From a candidate division KSB1 bacterium (GTDB lineage: Bacteria > Zhuqueibacterota > JdFR-76 > DREG01), in assembly GCA_022566355.1 (NCBI GenBank), contig JADFJB010000044.1, forward strand, positions 1-33,301: a stretch of DNA of 33,301 bases. Direction: 5' to 3'. Positions 15,423 to 23,973 of this stretch are shown here, piece after piece (position 1 is the first letter of the stretch; every line of letters starts with the position of its first letter). The notes beneath the pieces are model-generated. The model saw only the letters and a list, made by a program, of their open reading frames with translations. It had not been told where the DNA came from and did not search any database. The position numbers and the translations under genes are program-made.

Positions 15423-17623
15423 ATGAAAACAAAAAATTGTTTCCGTATTCTTGCATTCATGCTGCTATTGATTTTACCGGGACTTGTCCTGGGGTAAATT
15501 CCCAAAACCATGAGTTACCAGGGTGTCTTGATCGATGCGGAAGGTAATCCGGTGCCAGATGGCAACGTCGTGCTAACCTTCAAGATCTACGACACCGCCA
15601 CAGATGGTGAGTCGCTCTACCAAGAGACACAAAACGAAGTGAATGTGGCCGGCGGCATCTTCAGCGTCATCATCGGCAGCACAAATCCCTTGAATCTACC
15701 CTTTGACAAGAAGTATTGGCTTAGCATAACCGTAGGTGCGGAAGGTTCTGAGCTTACTCCAAGGATAGAACTGACATCCTCGGCGTATAGTTTGAATGCC
15801 CAGTCGATAGTGGATAATGCCGTGAGCACAGCAAAGATTCAGGATGGCGCGGTTACTGACGCAAAGATCGCCGCCGGTGCGGTTGACGCCGATAAAATTG
15901 CCGATAACGCGGTCACCAGCGAAAAGATCGCCGGGGGTCAAGTGGTTAAAAGCCTCAATGGTTTGACCGATGATGTAACGATTGAAGCCGGGAATAATGT
16001 GACGATTACTCAGAGTGGCGATACATTGACCATAGGTGCAACAGGCGGAGCCGGGACCGGAGACGGCCATTCACTTGATGCCGCCGATGGCGACCCGACG
16101 GATGTGGTTTTTGTGGATAATGACGGTAATGTATTCATTGGCATCACAAGTCAAGAGTTCACTTCAGTTAACGGTACCACTAACATAAGGGCCCCCTCGG
16201 CATTGATATCAACTCCAACCAGGACTTTGCACATAAATACACCCCTGCAGGCATCATGGACGGAGGGGTAATCAAAATCACAGTCCCCACTAGTTGGAGC
16301 TCCCCTGGTGGCGATCATGAAACCGAAGTTAGAGATGATGGCATCACCACAACTGGTAATATCGTCCTTCAAGATGGCATTGGCACAAGTGAATATAATA
16401 TGTCCAACTCCGACGGAGTCATTAAGATTACATACGGATCTGGCGGACCCACTACCGAAGGGAAAATCGAAATCGCAGTTCCGACTAGTTGGAGCTCCCC
16501 TGGTGGCGATGATGAAACCGAAGTTAGAGAGGATGGCATCACCACCACTGGTAATATCGCCCTTCAAGATGGCAATGACACAAGTGAATATAATATGTCC
16601 AACTCCGCCGGGGTCCTTAAGTTTACATACGCATCTGGTACACCCCATACCGAAGCTACCGAAGGGACAATCGAATTCGCATACGCCGCTAATTTTCAAG
16701 CCCCCATCACAGCTGAAGGTGGCATTAAAATCAGCAACAAAGGAGACGAAAACGCTCCCGCCGGGACGGTCAGTGGGGACATAGAGGTGGTTGGTGAAGT
16801 CTTTGCCAAGAGTTTTCATGTGGTAGATTTCGTTGGCAATCAACTAAGCAATTTCTTTTCGGATGGCAGTTCATCGCAGGAAGGAAAGGCTACCTTTAAA
16901 AGTGGCATAAAAATGACGAGGGGAAGTCTTGAATTCCCTGATGGAACAAAACAAACAACTGCGGGAGGAGGAGACAACAAGGGTGACATGACGGTCAAGG
17001 GTGAGATTCTTGCCAAAAGCTTTCACGTGGTCAGCTTTGATAGTTCGGGAAACGTTACCGATACTCTCACCAGTTTCAATTCAGATGGCACTTCACTGCA
17101 CAAGGGGAAGGAGACCTTTAAGGAGGACGTCGTAATCTTTGGTTCCTTATCTGTCCAGGGCTTCATAGAAAAAACCGGTGGAGGTTTCAAAATTGACCAT
17201 CCGATTGATCCCGCCAACAAATATCTCAATCACGCCTACGTTGAAAGTCCGGACATGATGAATGTCTACAACGGTAATGTTATCCTGAATCCTGATGGTG
17301 AAGCGATTGTGGAACTGCCCGAGTGGTTCGAAGCCCTCAACAAAGATTTTCGTTATCAACTCACTTGCATCGGTGGCTTTGCTCCAGTATTTTTCGCTGA
17401 AGAGATCTCAAACAACCGCTTCAAGATTGCAGGTGGCAAGTCTGGGATGAAGGTTTCATGGCAGGTAACCGGCATTCGCAAGGACGCTTAAGCAGAGCAG
17501 AATCGAATGCAAGTGGAAGTAGAGAAACCAGACCACGAACGTGGCAAATATCTGTATCCAAAGACTTATGGTATGCCGGAAACAAAAGGGATAAACCCTA
17601 AACTAATAATCGAAAATAAATAG
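15423..17623 (+). pseudogene. Broken gene for a large exported head/stalk surface protein
   Basis: Reading from the ATG with GGAGG upstream gives a signal peptide (MKTKNCFRILAFMLLLILPG), then TAA at 15495 in the same frame as the mature protein, which continues IPKTMSYQGVLIDAEGNPV. In relatives this junction reads QIPKTxSYQG, so a CAA-to-TAA change is likely. Around 16184-16200 the frame shifts by the GCCCCC run, from NGTTNIRAP to LGIDINSNQDFAHKYTPAG. A second in-frame TAA at 17489 follows GIRKDA, after which homology resumes as AEQNRMQVEVEKPDHERGKY until TAG at 17621. The stalk has DAKIA/DKIADNAV repeats and the C-terminus has the conserved HAYVESPDMMNVYNGNV domain. Shorter frames restarted at 15510 and 16256 are the visible pieces. 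Confidence 0.78.
16265..16654 (+). repeat. Two tandem 195-bp (65-residue) repeats inside the surface-protein gene
   Basis: The unit starting near 16265 recurs at 16460 with only scattered differences, each encoding PTSWSSPGGDxETEVRxDGI followed by TTTGNIxLQDG and SEYNMSNSxGV. A third, partial and diverged unit starts near 16664 (GTIEFAYAANFQ). The pattern suggests recent in-gene duplication of a beta-rich stalk module. Confidence 0.8.
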
Positions 17624-17628
17624 AGGCA

Positions 17629-17765
17629 AGCTAATAGCTATTGGCTGTTGGCATTTTTTAAAAAATTAAAAGATGCAAAAGTGATTATTTATCAGTTAAA
17701 TAGTGATCAAAAAATTAGTAACAATCAGTTCTCATCAGCAAGCTAAAGGCCAATAGCTAAAAGCT
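17629..17765. repeat. Inverted-repeat element, possible MITE
   Basis: Ends AGCTAATAGCTATTGGC (17629-17645) and GCCAATAGCTAAAAGCT (17749-17765) match as inverted repeats at 15 of 17 positions, enclosing about 100 AT-rich non-coding bases. A GCAAGCTAA word occurs beside both ends. It lies between the broken surface gene and the dioxygenase gene. Confidence 0.5.
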
Positions 17766-17815
17766 ATGGTTGAGTGCAAGATAAAAATAGATAAATAATC
17801 TTAAAGAGTGGGTAA

Positions 17816-18856
17816 ATGACAAGTTCATTTGCAAAAAAAGAGTCTCCTTCAGCATGGTATGGCGTTGATATGGCTCGACGCCGGAGTGAATGGGTGACTG
17901 ATATTACTTCGGATGAAGTGACTGAGCTGGAAGTAGCAGCTAAAAATCTCCTTTTATCTGAGAGAGATATTGCTCAAATTGCAGCAAAAGATTTTAATCT
18001 ACCGATTCTCGGTAAAAAGCTGTTAACTTTGCGTGAAAATTTATTACAGGGCAGGGGCTTTGCTGTACTTCGTGGATTACCCGTTCATGGTTACAGTGAA
18101 CGACTATCAGCAACCATGTTTTACGGCATTGGCTGTCATATTGGGCATCCTCGCTCTCAGAATAGGGAGGGCCATGTATTAGGCCATGTCCGTGATTTAG
18201 GTGTTAAGGGGTCTGATCCCAACGTACGAATTTATCAAACCAATGAGCGTCAAACATTTCATACCGACTCAGCCGATGTTGTTGGACTTTTATGTTTGAA
18301 AACGGCCAGGTCGGGAGGTCAATCACTGCTGGTGAGCGCTTCGACGATTTTTAATGAGATGCAGTCGAGGCGTCCGGATTTACTGGAATTGTTATTACAA
18401 CCTATAGCAACCGACAGGAGAGGGGAAGTTCCTGATGAGGAAAAGCCATATATGCTGATTCCTGTCTTTAGTGACTATAAAGGTTATCTAACCATATTCT
18501 ATCAACGACAATATATAGAGTCGGCTCAGCGCTTTGAAGATGCTCCCCGACTGACAGAACAGCACATAGAAGCCCTTAATCTGTTCGACGAACTGGCCAA
18601 TGACCCGATGAACCATTTTTCGATGAATCTTGAGCCGGGAGATATACAATTCGTTCACAATCATTCTCTTTTGCACGATCGAACCGGCTTTGTCGATTGG
18701 GAAGAGGATGCCGAGAAACGTCATTTATTGCGTCTTTGGTTATCAGTCCCTGGCGATCGTCCATTACCGGAAATTTTTGTTTCCCGGTTTGGCAGTGTTA
18801 CCATAGGTGACAGAGGCGGAATTATTGTTGCGGGCAATAAATTAAATATTTCCTGA
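17816..18856 (+). CDS. TauD/TfdA-like Fe(II)/2-oxoglutarate dioxygenase
   Basis: A 346-residue soluble oxygenase of the TauD/clavaminate-synthase-like group. The iron facial triad is H149 and D151 in QTFHTDSAD and H287 in HSLLHDRTGF; R306 in RHLLRLWLS is placed to bind 2-oxoglutarate. Substrates in this superfamily range from taurine to amino acids and natural-product intermediates, so the reaction cannot be named. The distribution of conserved blocks (GRGFAVLRGLPV, GCHIGHPRSQNREG, ARSGGQSLLVS) resembles a widespread uncharacterised TauD-like clade. It is monocistronic, about 4 kb after the phosphonate operon, and I see no direct evidence for a role in phosphonate tailoring. Confidence 0.9.
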   Translation: MTSSFAKKESPSAWYGVDMARRRSEWVTDITSDEVTELEVAAKNLLLSERDIAQIAAKDFNLPILGKKLLTLRENLLQGRGFAVLRGLPVHGYSERLSATMFYGIGCHIGHPRSQNREGHVLGHVRDLGVKGSDPNVRIYQTNERQTFHTDSADVVGLLCLKTARSGGQSLLVSASTIFNEMQSRRPDLLELLLQPIATDRRGEVPDEEKPYMLIPVFSDYKGYLTIFYQRQYIESAQRFEDAPRLTEQHIEALNLFDELANDPMNHFSMNLEPGDIQFVHNHSLLHDRTGFVDWEEDAEKRHLLRLWLSVPGDRPLPEIFVSRFGSVTIGDRGGIIVAGNKLNIS

Positions 18857-19046
18857 TCAATTTCGTCACTGAACCGATGATCTTCGGTGTTTAGGTAAAA
18901 ACAATTTTTTAGTGGGTTAGCGGAAATTGAAAAGCATTTGGGAGTGTTTTGGCAAGGCAAAAGGAACTTCCGGTATATTTTGAGGCCGGTTACTGGGGAG
19001 ATGGCAGTTGCAAATAAAAGAAATGTGAGCCGTTGCGCGTGAATCT

Positions 19047-19268
19047 TTGTTCGGAAATGTTGAATTTTTTGTTAGGCCAGTCCAATTGCATATTAGAAAT
19101 ATAATCACAGATGCCGTTACGTGTTTTAAAAAAGTTGTGGAAGATGCATATGTATCTGTGAAAATTGAACTGGAAGGTAAAATTGCCAGCAGTGAAATTT
19201 CCATTGAATATGCCGATAAGTTCTATTGGCGTTTAGTTTGGCAAAAATTAAGTAATAAAATGGATTAG
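19047..19268 (+). CDS. Small hypothetical protein, possibly partial
   Basis: A 73-codon open frame with only a TTG start; in-frame reading is open back to a stop at 19026, so the true start is unclear or lost. The product is not membrane-spanning and shows a beta-rich pattern (VEFFVRPVQLHIRNII, VSVKIELEGKI). I do not recognise it. It ends four bases before the next ORF, which suggests a two-gene unit. It might be the tail of a decayed gene. Confidence 0.35.
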   Translation: MFGNVEFFVRPVQLHIRNIITDAVTCFKKVVEDAYVSVKIELEGKIASSEISIEYADKFYWRLVWQKLSNKMD

Positions 19269-19272
19269 GAAT

Positions 19273-19746
19273 ATGGCTATAAAGAAAGAGATTGAAAAAA
19301 TAATAAAAGAATTTCGTGAAGTCAAAGTGGGCAAACGCAAATCCTTTACCCTTGCCAATAGCAGATCCTTTACCCTGGACAATAGCAGATCCTTTACCCT
19401 TGCCAATAGCAGACCCTTTACCCTGGACAATAGCAAATCCTTTACCCTTGCCAAAAGCAAATCCTTTACCCTTGCCAAAAGCCAGGAAAAACCGATCTAT
19501 AAAATCCCCGAGCCAAAAAAGATGGCAAACGTTAAAATAAAACTTGATTTTAAGATACGTAAATTGCCGCCCCATTCTGTGCATATTTATGTGGAGGATT
19601 ATGGTAGAGGTGAAAACGGAGAAGTGCAATTAAGTCCGGAAATAGAAGACGAAAAAGAACTTGATAACTATATTGATTTTCTTATTGCGGAATTGTTGCA
19701 AGTGCGAGACGAGGGGAGAAGAAAGTTTCGACAGGCAAAAAATTAG
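19273..19746 (+). CDS. Hypothetical protein with six 8-residue repeats
   Basis: A 157-residue acidic/basic soluble protein of no family I recognise. Residues 1-22 are a charged helix (KKEIEKIIKEFREVKVGKR). Residues 24-71 are six tandem copies of an octapeptide of the form SFTLANSR / SFTLDNSR, encoded by a 24-bp minisatellite. Residues 75-157 are a non-repeated part ending in a helix (IDFLIAELLQVRDEGRRKF). A weak AGGAAT precedes the ATG. The opposite strand is also open across the repeat, so coding on this strand is supported mainly by the non-repeated ends and by the close spacing to the ORF upstream. Confidence 0.5.
   Translation: MAIKKEIEKIIKEFREVKVGKRKSFTLANSRSFTLDNSRSFTLANSRPFTLDNSKSFTLAKSKSFTLAKSQEKPIYKIPEPKKMANVKIKLDFKIRKLPPHSVHIYVEDYGRGENGEVQLSPEIEDEKELDNYIDFLIAELLQVRDEGRRKFRQAKN
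19342..19485 (+). repeat. 24-bp minisatellite, six copies
   Basis: Six units of 24 bases in perfect register, consensus TCCTTTACCCTTGCCAATAG plus CAGA. Units alternate between CTTGCC and CTGGAC in the middle for the first five copies, which suggests expansion by a 48-base double unit. The unit length keeps the reading frame. Confidence 0.95.
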
Positions 19747-20243
19747 TCTGTGTGTCAAGTATATAATCACCCACCTTTATTTATTCTTACCAACGCCAAA
19801 AACCCTCGACAAATCAAAATATCCCTTAAATTTATCCCAATTGAGAATATCGTTCTTTTTTAACATTGTGTATTAACACAATCCTAATCTAACTACAACT
19901 TAAGATGACCAGCCGCAACACCAAGCGTGGATCATTCAGGTTCTGCGGATAACAAACCCGGCGCGGTTGACGTGTGCTCTTTTTAAAAGTAATAAATCTG
20001 AGCAAATTCATTTTCTAAAATTTATTTGTTTGATTGATCAATTTGTTTTGTTACTTTTACTATCACACGTTATCTAAATTAAAAAGAAAAAGGAATGCTA
20101 ATTCGTATCTGACCGAAAATCATCAATGTCATCCCTGCAATCTTTAGGCCGGAATCTCGTTATTTCAGGCTGGAGATTCCCGCTAGAAACATGCGGGAAT
20201 GACAGAAAAGGGTATTTTCGTTCAAATTCTAGTTAAGAAAATC
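19747..20243. other. Intergenic region before the arsenosugar cluster
   Basis: About 500 AT-rich bases without a gene. It contains a small perfect hairpin (ATTGTGT, ATTA, ACACAAT at 19865-19882) and a dispersed inverted-repeat element at 20128-20203. The promoter of the arsenosugar cluster should be here. No tRNA or riboswitch was recognised. Confidence 0.5.
20128..20203. repeat. Dispersed inverted-repeat intergenic element (copy 2)
   Basis: Starts GTCATCCCTGCA and ends TGCGGGAATGAC, imperfect inverted ends (10 of 12). The interior GGAGATTCCCGCTAGAAACA resembles REP-like elements common between genes of related genomes. It shares its outline with the element at 7072-7176. An apparent upstream ATG for the next gene (20199) lies inside this repeat and is therefore unlikely to be the real start. 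Confidence 0.7.
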
Positions 20244-21599
20244 ATGACAACCTATTCAGTCATTATCCCAACCTGGAACGAAGAAGAAACCATTGGCGAC
20301 TGCATCAACAGCATTCGAACTGCAAATCAAGAAACTGAAATTTTATTGTCTGACGGTGGTAGTTGGGACAAAACAATCCGAATTGCCAAAGAGCTGAACT
20401 GTAAAGTGATTTCTTCTCCAAAAGGCCGTGGCATCCAAAGCAATGTCGGGGCTTCATGTGCCTCAGGCTCTATCCTTTTATTTTTACATGGAGATACACA
20501 ACTTCCGCCTGATGCTTTTGAGATCATTGATAAACAATTTGAAGATCAGTCAGTACAAATCGGCACCTTCCGCATTTCATTTGATCACAATCACTGGTTA
20601 TTGAATTTCTATGCCTGGTTCACCCAATTCGATTTTATTTTCTCACGTTTTGGAGATCAATGCATTATCGTCCGGCGCAGGTTTTTTGATAATCTTGGTG
20701 GATTTCCCAAATGGAAATTATTCGAAGATGTCGACTTCCTGCGAAAAGCACGAAGAGTTACAAAAATACATTCGTTGCCGGCAAAAGTAAAAACCTCCGC
20801 CCGTCGCTTCTTAAAGAACGGCATTTTGCGCCAGCAAATCCAAAACGGTTGGCTTATTCTATTGTATTTTTTAGGATTTGGCGGCAATCGATTATATTTG
20901 AAATACGAAAAGATAGAAGCGCTTCAGCAAGGGACATCATTGATTGTCTTCGCACGCTATCCGCGCCAGGGAAAAGTGAAGACCAGGCTCGCAAGCACAA
21001 TCGGTAACTTATTGGCTGCAGAATTTTATAGAATCTGCTGCGAGCATATCTTTGCAATCTGCAGAAAATTAAAACCAGAGATGACAATTAATTTATTCTA
21101 TGCTGACAGCGAAGATGCCGAATCGATAAGAAATTGGCAAGGATCGGATTTTTATCTTTTACCGCAAATAGGCGATGATTTGGGTGAGAGAATAAAAAAC
21201 GCTTTCCAAACAATTTTTGATCGAGGTACTGAAAAAGCCATTATTATAGGAACAGATGTTCCCGAGCTATCCGGAGAGATTATCAAACAGGCAGAAAACG
21301 CACTTGATATCCATGACCTGGTTATTGGTCCCTGCCCGGATGGTGGATATTATCTTTTGGGAATGAAATCGGTTAATAAAGAGTTATTTAATGGGGTAAC
21401 TTGGAGTACAGATCGTGTTTTTGAGGAAACAATGAAGAAAGCAAAGGTAAACAAATTATCTGTTTATGAGTTGCCGATATTTGCAGATATCGACACCGAA
21501 GACGAACTGCTGCAATGGGCAGATACAAACAAAACTCATAAGAACCAGGCAATGATTCAATTTGTGAAAAAGCTTAGATCACCTGTGGCGGAAGGATAA
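20244..21599 (+). CDS. Fused glycosyltransferase (TIGR04283 family 2 + TIGR04282/DUF2064)
   Basis: A 451-residue two-domain protein. Residues 1-220 are a GT-A family 2 glycosyltransferase of the TIGR04283 type: VIIPTWNEEETIGDCI, LLSDGGSWDKT, KGRGIQSNVGA and LHGDTQLPPDA with the DxD-like site. Residues 230-430 are a DUF2064/TIGR04282 domain: LIVFARYPRQGKVKTRLA, GDDLGERIKNAF, GTDVPELSG and GPCPDGGYYLLG. The two domains are usually separate neighbouring genes. This pair is a marker of arsenosugar and related gene clusters, where it is proposed to add or shape the sugar. The start at 20244 is used because the longer frame begins inside a repeat element. Confidence 0.9.
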   Translation: MTTYSVIIPTWNEEETIGDCINSIRTANQETEILLSDGGSWDKTIRIAKELNCKVISSPKGRGIQSNVGASCASGSILLFLHGDTQLPPDAFEIIDKQFEDQSVQIGTFRISFDHNHWLLNFYAWFTQFDFIFSRFGDQCIIVRRRFFDNLGGFPKWKLFEDVDFLRKARRVTKIHSLPAKVKTSARRFLKNGILRQQIQNGWLILLYFLGFGGNRLYLKYEKIEALQQGTSLIVFARYPRQGKVKTRLASTIGNLLAAEFYRICCEHIFAICRKLKPEMTINLFYADSEDAESIRNWQGSDFYLLPQIGDDLGERIKNAFQTIFDRGTEKAIIIGTDVPELSGEIIKQAENALDIHDLVIGPCPDGGYYLLGMKSVNKELFNGVTWSTDRVFEETMKKAKVNKLSVYELPIFADIDTEDELLQWADTNKTHKNQAMIQFVKKLRSPVAEG

Positions 21600-21604
21600 T
21601 ACCT

Positions 21605-22399
21605 TTGAACTTAAAAGTGACTCGAAACTTATTTTTTATTTGTTCAATGACGCTCTTGTCCAGCTATGCTTATGCCAATGGATCAAATTTGATATTCACG
21701 AACTTGCTACAAAAACATGTTCAAAACGGTCTTGTGAACTATTCAAGGTTATGCTCAGATCCAAAGCTCAACGAATATATCAATCAGCTCTCGGAGACGA
21801 ATCCGGATACGATCAGGGATAGAAACGATTTATTGGCATTTTGGATCAACGCTTATAATGCATTCACATTAAAAGTGATCTGCGATAATTATCCACTCAA
21901 ATCCATTAACGATTTACACTTTGGCGGGCTGGTGATAGGAACAGTTCTCAAAAAGACGGTTTGGGATAAAAATTTCATAGAGATCGACAAAAAGAAATAC
22001 TCGTTAAATAAAATTGAGCATGAAATCATCAGAAAAAAATTTAATGACCCCCGCGCTCACTTTGCCCTGGTTTGTGCGTCTCTCGGGTGTCCGTCACTTT
22101 TAAACGAAGCGTTCGTCGGAGACAAATTAGACGAACAATTAGAACAGCAAGGGAACCGATTTCTGCAAGATTCAACTAAAAATGTTTTCGATATCGAAAA
22201 AAAGATAGCCAGGATTTCTAAAATATTCGATTGGTTCAAGAATGATTTTGGGAATAACAAAAAGGAAAGGCTTCTCTATTTATCCAGGTTTTTACCTGAG
22301 GAAATTGCAATTGAGATTCGGCTGAATCCGGAACAATGGAAAGTGAAACACACCAAGTACAATTGGAATTTAAACGAAATAAAGGAAGCAACAAATTAA
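21605..22399 (+). CDS. DUF547 domain protein, exported
   Basis: A 264-residue protein starting with TTG, with GGAAGGA seven bases upstream inside the end of the previous gene. A signal peptide covers residues 1-25 (ending AYANG). The DUF547 core follows: HVQNGLVNYSRL, NDLLAFWINAYNAFTLKVIC, and HFALVCASLGCPSLLNEAF with conserved Cys residues. DUF547 shows distant similarity to papain-like/transglutaminase folds, but no reaction is established for this type. Its tight coupling to the glycosyltransferase fusion indicates a role in the same pathway, probably in the periplasm. Confidence 0.88.
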   Translation: MNLKVTRNLFFICSMTLLSSYAYANGSNLIFTNLLQKHVQNGLVNYSRLCSDPKLNEYINQLSETNPDTIRDRNDLLAFWINAYNAFTLKVICDNYPLKSINDLHFGGLVIGTVLKKTVWDKNFIEIDKKKYSLNKIEHEIIRKKFNDPRAHFALVCASLGCPSLLNEAFVGDKLDEQLEQQGNRFLQDSTKNVFDIEKKIARISKIFDWFKNDFGNNKKERLLYLSRFLPEEIAIEIRLNPEQWKVKHTKYNWNLNEIKEATN

Positions 22400-22419
22400 T
22401 GATCCGAAGGAGAAAATAA

Positions 22420-22755
22420 ATGCACTATTTTGAGTCCGATGACCTAAAAAAATTTGGTGAAGTTGGAAAATTCAGTGGTGATTTGATGAAAAAATTCTTT
22501 ACATATTATAATGCCGCAACCAGTGAAGAAGGAGCGTTATCAAAAAGAGAAAAGGCATTGATTGCATTAGCCGTGGCACATTCAAAACGATGCCCATATT
22601 GCATTGACGCATTTACCACTGCTTGCCTGGAGGCCGGCTCGAACCCCGAACAAATGACCGAAGCCATTCACGTGGCCAGTGCCATGGAGGCTGGGGTTAC
22701 ACTGGTGCATGGCGTCCAGATGCAAAACGTGATGAAGAAAACCGGTGCACTATGA
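22420..22755 (+). CDS. Arsenosugar-associated carboxymuconolactone-decarboxylase/AhpD-like protein
   Basis: A 111-residue CMD-family protein with the redox motif CPYCIDAF (CxxC, residues 58-61) followed by HVASAMEAGVTLVHG. It matches the small peroxidase-like proteins found beside ArsS and ArsM. CMD/AhpD proteins are thiol-based peroxidases or disulfide reductants, so it may keep arsenical thiols or the enzymes reduced. AAGGAG lies eight bases before the ATG. It sits 20 bases after the DUF547 gene in the same operon. Confidence 0.9.
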   Translation: MHYFESDDLKKFGEVGKFSGDLMKKFFTYYNAATSEEGALSKREKALIALAVAHSKRCPYCIDAFTTACLEAGSNPEQMTEAIHVASAMEAGVTLVHGVQMQNVMKKTGAL

Positions 22756-22792
22756 TTATTATTAACCATAAAAGGTGATATTTGTGTTTTCT

Positions 22793-22875
22793 GTCATTCT
22801 GATCCCGCCTTGGTGGGAGAAGAATCTCCATCTAAACATATTTTGCCCTTCGACTCCGCTCAGGGCGCTACTTCA
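22793..22875. repeat. Dispersed intergenic repeat element (copy 3)
   Basis: Starts GTCATTCTGATCCCGCC with a small CCCGCC-TT-GGTGGG hairpin (22804-22817), then AGAAGAATCTCC, and ends with CTTCGACTCCGCTCAGGG. These words are typical of short repeats scattered between genes of FCB genomes. It separates two genes of one cluster, so it may act as an attenuator or simply be tolerated there. Confidence 0.6.
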
Positions 22876-22932
22876 CCCTTTTTGCAGTTTAAACATTTTC
22901 TAATATGTTATTTGAACAACTAGGAGACATGA

Positions 22933-23961
22933 ATGGGTGAACCAATAATCTTAGCGCCTGAAATCGAGGCTCACGAAGATTCCAAATTCAATTTTAAGAA
23001 AATAATCAGAAACCATAAGTTAGACCTCAAACCAGTTTCGATTGAGACTTTGCAGGTGAATATTACCAAACTTTGCAACCAGGCCTGTTTGCATTGCCAT
23101 GTTGACTCCGGTCCCAAACGCACTGAGCAAATGGACCTCAAGACAGTCGATCGTTGCCTGGAAATTCTGCAAAACCATGATTCGATTAAAAACCTGGATG
23201 TAACCGGGGGCGCTCCGGAATTGAGTCCTTATTTTGATTATATGGCTATTGAAGCCCGCAAAATGAACAAACACGTAATGGTCCGGCATAATCTTACCGT
23301 AATCGCGGATGGCAATCCCCAAACCGGAGAATCTAAAGATTATTTACCCGAATTTTTTGCCCGGCATCAACTTGAAGTTATTTCTTCACTACCCTACTAC
23401 CAGGAATATTTCACCGATAAACAGCGCGGCAAAGGTGTCTTCGAAAAAAGTATCGAAAGCTTGAAATTGCTCAATGAACAGGGATATGGAAAAGAAAATA
23501 CAAATTTAAATTTGAACCTGGTTTACAATCCCGTCGGTGCTTTTCTACCAGCTGCCCAGGAAAGTTTGGAGGCTGATTTCAAACGAGAATTACTGGCCAA
23601 GTTTGGGATCGTTTTTAACAACCTATACGTCATCACAAATATGCCCATCCACCGTTTTAAGACCCAGTTAAAACAACTTGGCGGTTATGAAGAATATATG
23701 ATAAAACTGGTTAACGCTTTTAATCCGGTCGCTGCTGAGGGGGTAATGTGTCGTTCTCTAATAAGCGTCAGTTATGATGGTAGGATTTTTGATTGTGATT
23801 TTAATCAAATGCTTGAGATGCAGGTTTATAGTGGCAATCTTAGTACGGTCTTTAATTTCGATTACGATGATTTGATGAGCCGTAATATCAGGTTTGCCGC
23901 TCATTGCTTCGGTTGCACAGCCGGCGCCGGCAGCAGTTGTGGTGGGGAAATAGCAAGCTGA
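22933..23961 (+). CDS. arsS: Arsenosugar biosynthesis radical SAM protein ArsS
   Basis: A 342-residue radical S-adenosylmethionine enzyme. The 4Fe-4S motif is C48, C52 and C55 in KLCNQACLHCHVDSG. Downstream are DVTGGAPELSP and NLVYNPVGAFLPAAQ, both typical of the ArsS/TIGR04167 group. The C-terminus HCFGCTAGAGSSCGG (C325, C328, C336) is the second Cys cluster; some homologues carry selenocysteine in this region, but here the codons are ordinary cysteine. ArsS is proposed to attach a 5'-deoxyadenosyl group to dimethylarsenite, the first sugar-forming step. AGGAG lies just before the ATG. Confidence 0.93.
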   Translation: MGEPIILAPEIEAHEDSKFNFKKIIRNHKLDLKPVSIETLQVNITKLCNQACLHCHVDSGPKRTEQMDLKTVDRCLEILQNHDSIKNLDVTGGAPELSPYFDYMAIEARKMNKHVMVRHNLTVIADGNPQTGESKDYLPEFFARHQLEVISSLPYYQEYFTDKQRGKGVFEKSIESLKLLNEQGYGKENTNLNLNLVYNPVGAFLPAAQESLEADFKRELLAKFGIVFNNLYVITNMPIHRFKTQLKQLGGYEEYMIKLVNAFNPVAAEGVMCRSLISVSYDGRIFDCDFNQMLEMQVYSGNLSTVFNFDYDDLMSRNIRFAAHCFGCTAGAGSSCGGEIAS

Positions 23962-23973
23962 AACTAATGCTAA

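Noticed and set aside
15423-17623. Stop-codon reassignment (TAA read as sense) as the explanation for the surface gene
   Set aside because: The two TAA codons replace different residues, a frameshift is also present, and many intact genes in the window end in TAA.
17816-18856. Dioxygenase as an AEP-oxidising enzyme of the phosphonate operon
   Set aside because: It is separated from the operon by 4 kb, other genes and a hairpin, and shows no phosphonate-specific motif.
19342-19485. CRISPR array
   Set aside because: Units are contiguous 24-mers without spacers and keep a reading frame.
19126-19629. Minus-strand open frame with GKGKG repeats across the minisatellite
   Set aside because: A frame-preserving 24-bp repeat opens several frames by itself; the non-repeated ends look more protein-like on the plus strand. 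Left as a check in the findings.
19900-19990. tRNA-like GC-rich patch before the arsenosugar cluster
   Set aside because: No cloverleaf with a T-loop GTTCGAATC-type sequence and matching acceptor stem could be drawn.
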